Positions 13,903 through 15,160 of a stretch of DNA of 15,160 nucleotides are shown in pieces. How positions within the stretch are numbered: the first letter of the stretch is position 1; every line of letters starts with the position of its first letter. This DNA is from Candidatus Fibrimonadales bacterium (GTDB lineage Bacteria; Fibrobacterota; Fibrobacteria; Fibrobacterales; Fibrobacteraceae). Both the position numbers and the translations under genes were made by a program. The stretch covers positions 1-15,160 of the forward strand of contig WRMM01000019.1 of the NCBI GenBank assembly GCA_009777135.1, given 5' to 3'. Under the pieces are notes generated by a model. It saw nothing but the letters and a program-made list of their open reading frames with translations. It was not told the origin of the DNA and searched no databases.

Positions 13903-14013
13903 TCATTTTTCTTCCTCCCGGCAACAATCTTCCAGCAACAAATCCTTGCAGACTGCCCAACTTGCGATTTCAATGTTTCCCAATTCATTAAATTGGTCTC
14001 TGTTAATTGGCAT
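13903..14013 (-). pseudogene. Truncated duplicate of the glycosylase-like gene start
   Basis: An ATG at 14013 with AGGAGG 4 bases upstream begins MPINRDQFNELGNIEIASWAV, which matches the first 21 residues of the 236-residue protein with three differences. It then changes abruptly to CKDLLLEDCCREEEK and stops at TGA. Only 36 residues are encoded. The ATG inside AAATGAACATG starts a further 15-codon frame to TAG, also without recognisable content. Expression signals are intact, so a short peptide could be made, but it is best seen as debris of a cassette duplication between two FISUMP genes. Confidence 0.7.
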
Positions 14014-14110
14014 AAAGCCTCCTATATTTTTTCCCGTTTTTGTTTACCCTTGCCAAACCCTTGGGAAGTGAAGTTTGGGGAGTTTGCCCACTGTTTACGC
14101 TATGGGCTGC
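13949..14110 (-). repeat. 162-bp direct repeat, copy 2
   Basis: Partner of 12168-12329. It contains the remnant gene start, the same ribosome binding site, the G/C-rich hairpin (14053-14078) and the last bases up to the stop of the FISUMP gene at 14111. The two copies are 1781 bases apart in direct orientation and bracket the TPR-FISUMP gene. Confidence 0.85.
14053..14078. promoter_or_regulatory. Second copy of the FISUMP 3' hairpin
   Basis: CCAAACCC on the plus strand pairs with AAGTTTGG, the last two positions as G-T wobbles in the minus-strand RNA. It has the same position relative to the upstream FISUMP stop as the copy at 12272-12297, so the structure appears to be kept despite base changes. 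Confidence 0.45.
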
Positions 14111-14761
14111 TTAGTCCTGCAAACAACGCACACTGAGCAGGTAGCTCTTATCGGAGTTGCCCCTGACCACTAACTCGTAGCTGTAGTGCATGATCCGGTT
14201 CCAAGCGTTGCTGGCATCGCTCTCCGTAGCACTCCACCAGCCGCCGCCGTTGCCGACATTGTAGGAGCTGCCACCAGAGAAGCCGAAGCCGCCCGAGAAA
14301 GCTGCAAAGCCGTATTCATCTGTGACGGCACAGTTATCGTGTTCTGTAACCGTAACTTTACCGCGATCTGATACGCTTTCAATTGTGTATTTGCACTCGT
14401 GTTTGCTCCAGCCGCTTTTGGATTTAAGCTTTTTCCCAGCAGCTTCATCGCCGCCCGCAAAGTCCACAAGCACTTGCCATTCCTTGTCGCTTGGCAAATG
14501 CCAGCCGGGAGGGCAAACTTTCATCGCCTCGTCCCAAGAATATAACGAACCATACTTTTTGCAATTTTCAGGTTTTTTATCATAGCACATTCCTATATCA
14601 TCGTTGGCGCCTCCATAATCCAAATTCTGTGCCATCCAGGTTTGGGTGCCTATTTTAACGGTTTTATATTTTTTCCCGTCTCGTGAGTCGGTGAAAGAAC
14701 CTTTTTGCTGGGCGAAAGTTGCCATGCAAAACGAGACTAGTATTATTGCGATTTTTCTCAT
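14111..14761 (-). CDS. Secreted single-domain FISUMP protein
   Basis: The ATG at 14761 is preceded 7 bases upstream by AGGAG, which lies inside the last codons of the previous gene; the two genes are practically adjacent. The 216-residue product has a signal peptide (MRKIAIILVSFCMATFA, cut before QQ). One complete, canonical FISUMP domain follows: FTDSRDGKKYKTVKIGTQTW, MAQNLDYGG, CPPGWHLPSDKEWQVL, EYGFAAFSGGF, GGGWWSATESDAS and SVRCLQD. Four Cys in the middle may form disulfides. It is the best family example in the window. Its 3' end and downstream sequence belong to the 162-bp repeat. Function unknown beyond export. Confidence 0.9.
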   Translation of the reverse strand: MRKIAIILVSFCMATFAQQKGSFTDSRDGKKYKTVKIGTQTWMAQNLDYGGANDDIGMCYDKKPENCKKYGSLYSWDEAMKVCPPGWHLPSDKEWQVLVDFAGGDEAAGKKLKSKSGWSKHECKYTIESVSDRGKVTVTEHDNCAVTDEYGFAAFSGGFGFSGGSSYNVGNGGGWWSATESDASNAWNRIMHYSYELVVRGNSDKSYLLSVRCLQD

Positions 14762-14762
14762 T

Positions 14763-15160
14763 TTATTCTCCTATTGTTGAAGAGTGTGATTTTTTTGTAG
14801 CAGTCTTTTTAGTCCTCGCCAACAGTATCTTATACCTATCAACCAGAACATTCATTTCAGTAATAAACTGCGAGTATGCCTCCTCGCCCTCAATAACAAC
14901 AGCCGCATTTATGCGTTTCCTGATGTCAAGATAATACTTGTCAACGCTCACACGCACCGCTTTCAAATTGTCGGTGTTCTTCTGCGAAGCCTCTTTCATG
15001 CGTTTCTTAATCAAAGCATCAACAGCCTTGTTGCACGTTTCCAACTCCTCTACCATCTCGTCAATCTTTACAACCTCAACATCATTTCTGTAATTTCCAT
15101 TAAACTCCTGGAGGATGTTGTACACAGCCGAAGTCTGCTCATCGTAGGACTTTTTGTTGA
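14763..15160 (-). CDS. DUF6261-like protein, C-terminal part (runs off right edge)
   Basis: The frame is open to the right edge, giving at least 132 residues of the C-terminal part. A GTG at 15125 is only an internal codon, since the homologous-looking sequence NKKSYDEQTSAVYNILQEF continues upstream of it. The visible part is helical and charged (MVEELETCNKAVDALIKK, VDKYYLDIRKRINAAVVI), ending FITEMNVLVDRYKILLARTK and a Lys/Ser-rich tail. This pattern reminds me of the DUF6261 family common in Bacteroidota gut genomes, usually about 240 residues. No signal or membrane segment is visible in this part. It is transcribed tightly with the FISUMP gene that follows. Confidence 0.65.
   Translation of the reverse strand, partial: NKKSYDEQTSAVYNILQEFNGNYRNDVEVVKIDEMVEELETCNKAVDALIKKRMKEASQKNTDNLKAVRVSVDKYYLDIRKRINAAVVIEGEEAYSQFITEMNVLVDRYKILLARTKKTATKKSHSSTIGE

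Noticed and set aside
1..15160. tRNA, rRNA, transposase or integrase genes
   Set aside because: None could be recognised on either strand; the duplications show no insertion-sequence ends or target-site repeats.

Overview
The window looks like chromosomal accessory DNA from a member of the Fibrobacterota (Fibrobacter or a termite-gut relative such as Fibromonas). The main reason is the repeated FISUMP domain (Fibrobacter succinogenes major paralogous domain, Fib_succ_major), present in four genes here. Supporting signs are Fibrobacter-style lipoproteins and a type 9 secretion-like C-terminal tail on a large exported phosphatase. Family names come from pattern recognition and were not checked by searches.

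Layout. Positions 1-2243 (minus strand) hold an N-terminal fragment of a gene that runs off the left edge, then a lipoprotein gene that appears broken by two frameshifts into three pieces: lipobox plus carboxypeptidase-regulatory-like domain, FnIII-like domain, and a large C-terminal region with an HExxH motif. Positions 2244-2424 are a divergent intergenic region with G-rich repeats and an inverted repeat. Positions 2425-5985 (plus strand) encode an exported purple-acid-phosphatase-like enzyme of 1186 residues. From 6060 to the right edge every gene is on the minus strand with short spacing, so read these in the order 15160 to 6060: a DUF6261-like protein (partial), a secreted FISUMP protein, a remnant of a duplicated gene start, a membrane TPR-FISUMP protein, a uracil-DNA-glycosylase-like protein, a small RiPP cluster, a coiled-coil lipoprotein, and two copies of a FISUMP + DUF4116 gene pair. 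The second pair carries an extra truncated DUF4116 gene.

The most interesting part is 9186-11518. In a gap with no long ORF there is a 40-residue Cys-rich peptide gene (11253-11375) with its own ribosome binding site. A strong hairpin follows it, then a PqqD-like / radical SAM / SPASM maturase, then a lipoprotein whose start overlaps the maturase stop by an ATGA. This is the arrangement of a radical-SAM-modified Cys-rich RiPP system; it resembles the group I remember being called FibroRumin. The maturase frame is interrupted by a single in-frame TGA between its PqqD-like domain and its CxxxCxxC cluster motif.

The second theme is cassette duplication. FISUMP genes are each followed closely by a different or duplicated cargo gene (DUF4116, or the glycosylase-like gene). 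A 162-bp repeat and a 231-bp block with only two differences mark recent recombination between the copies.
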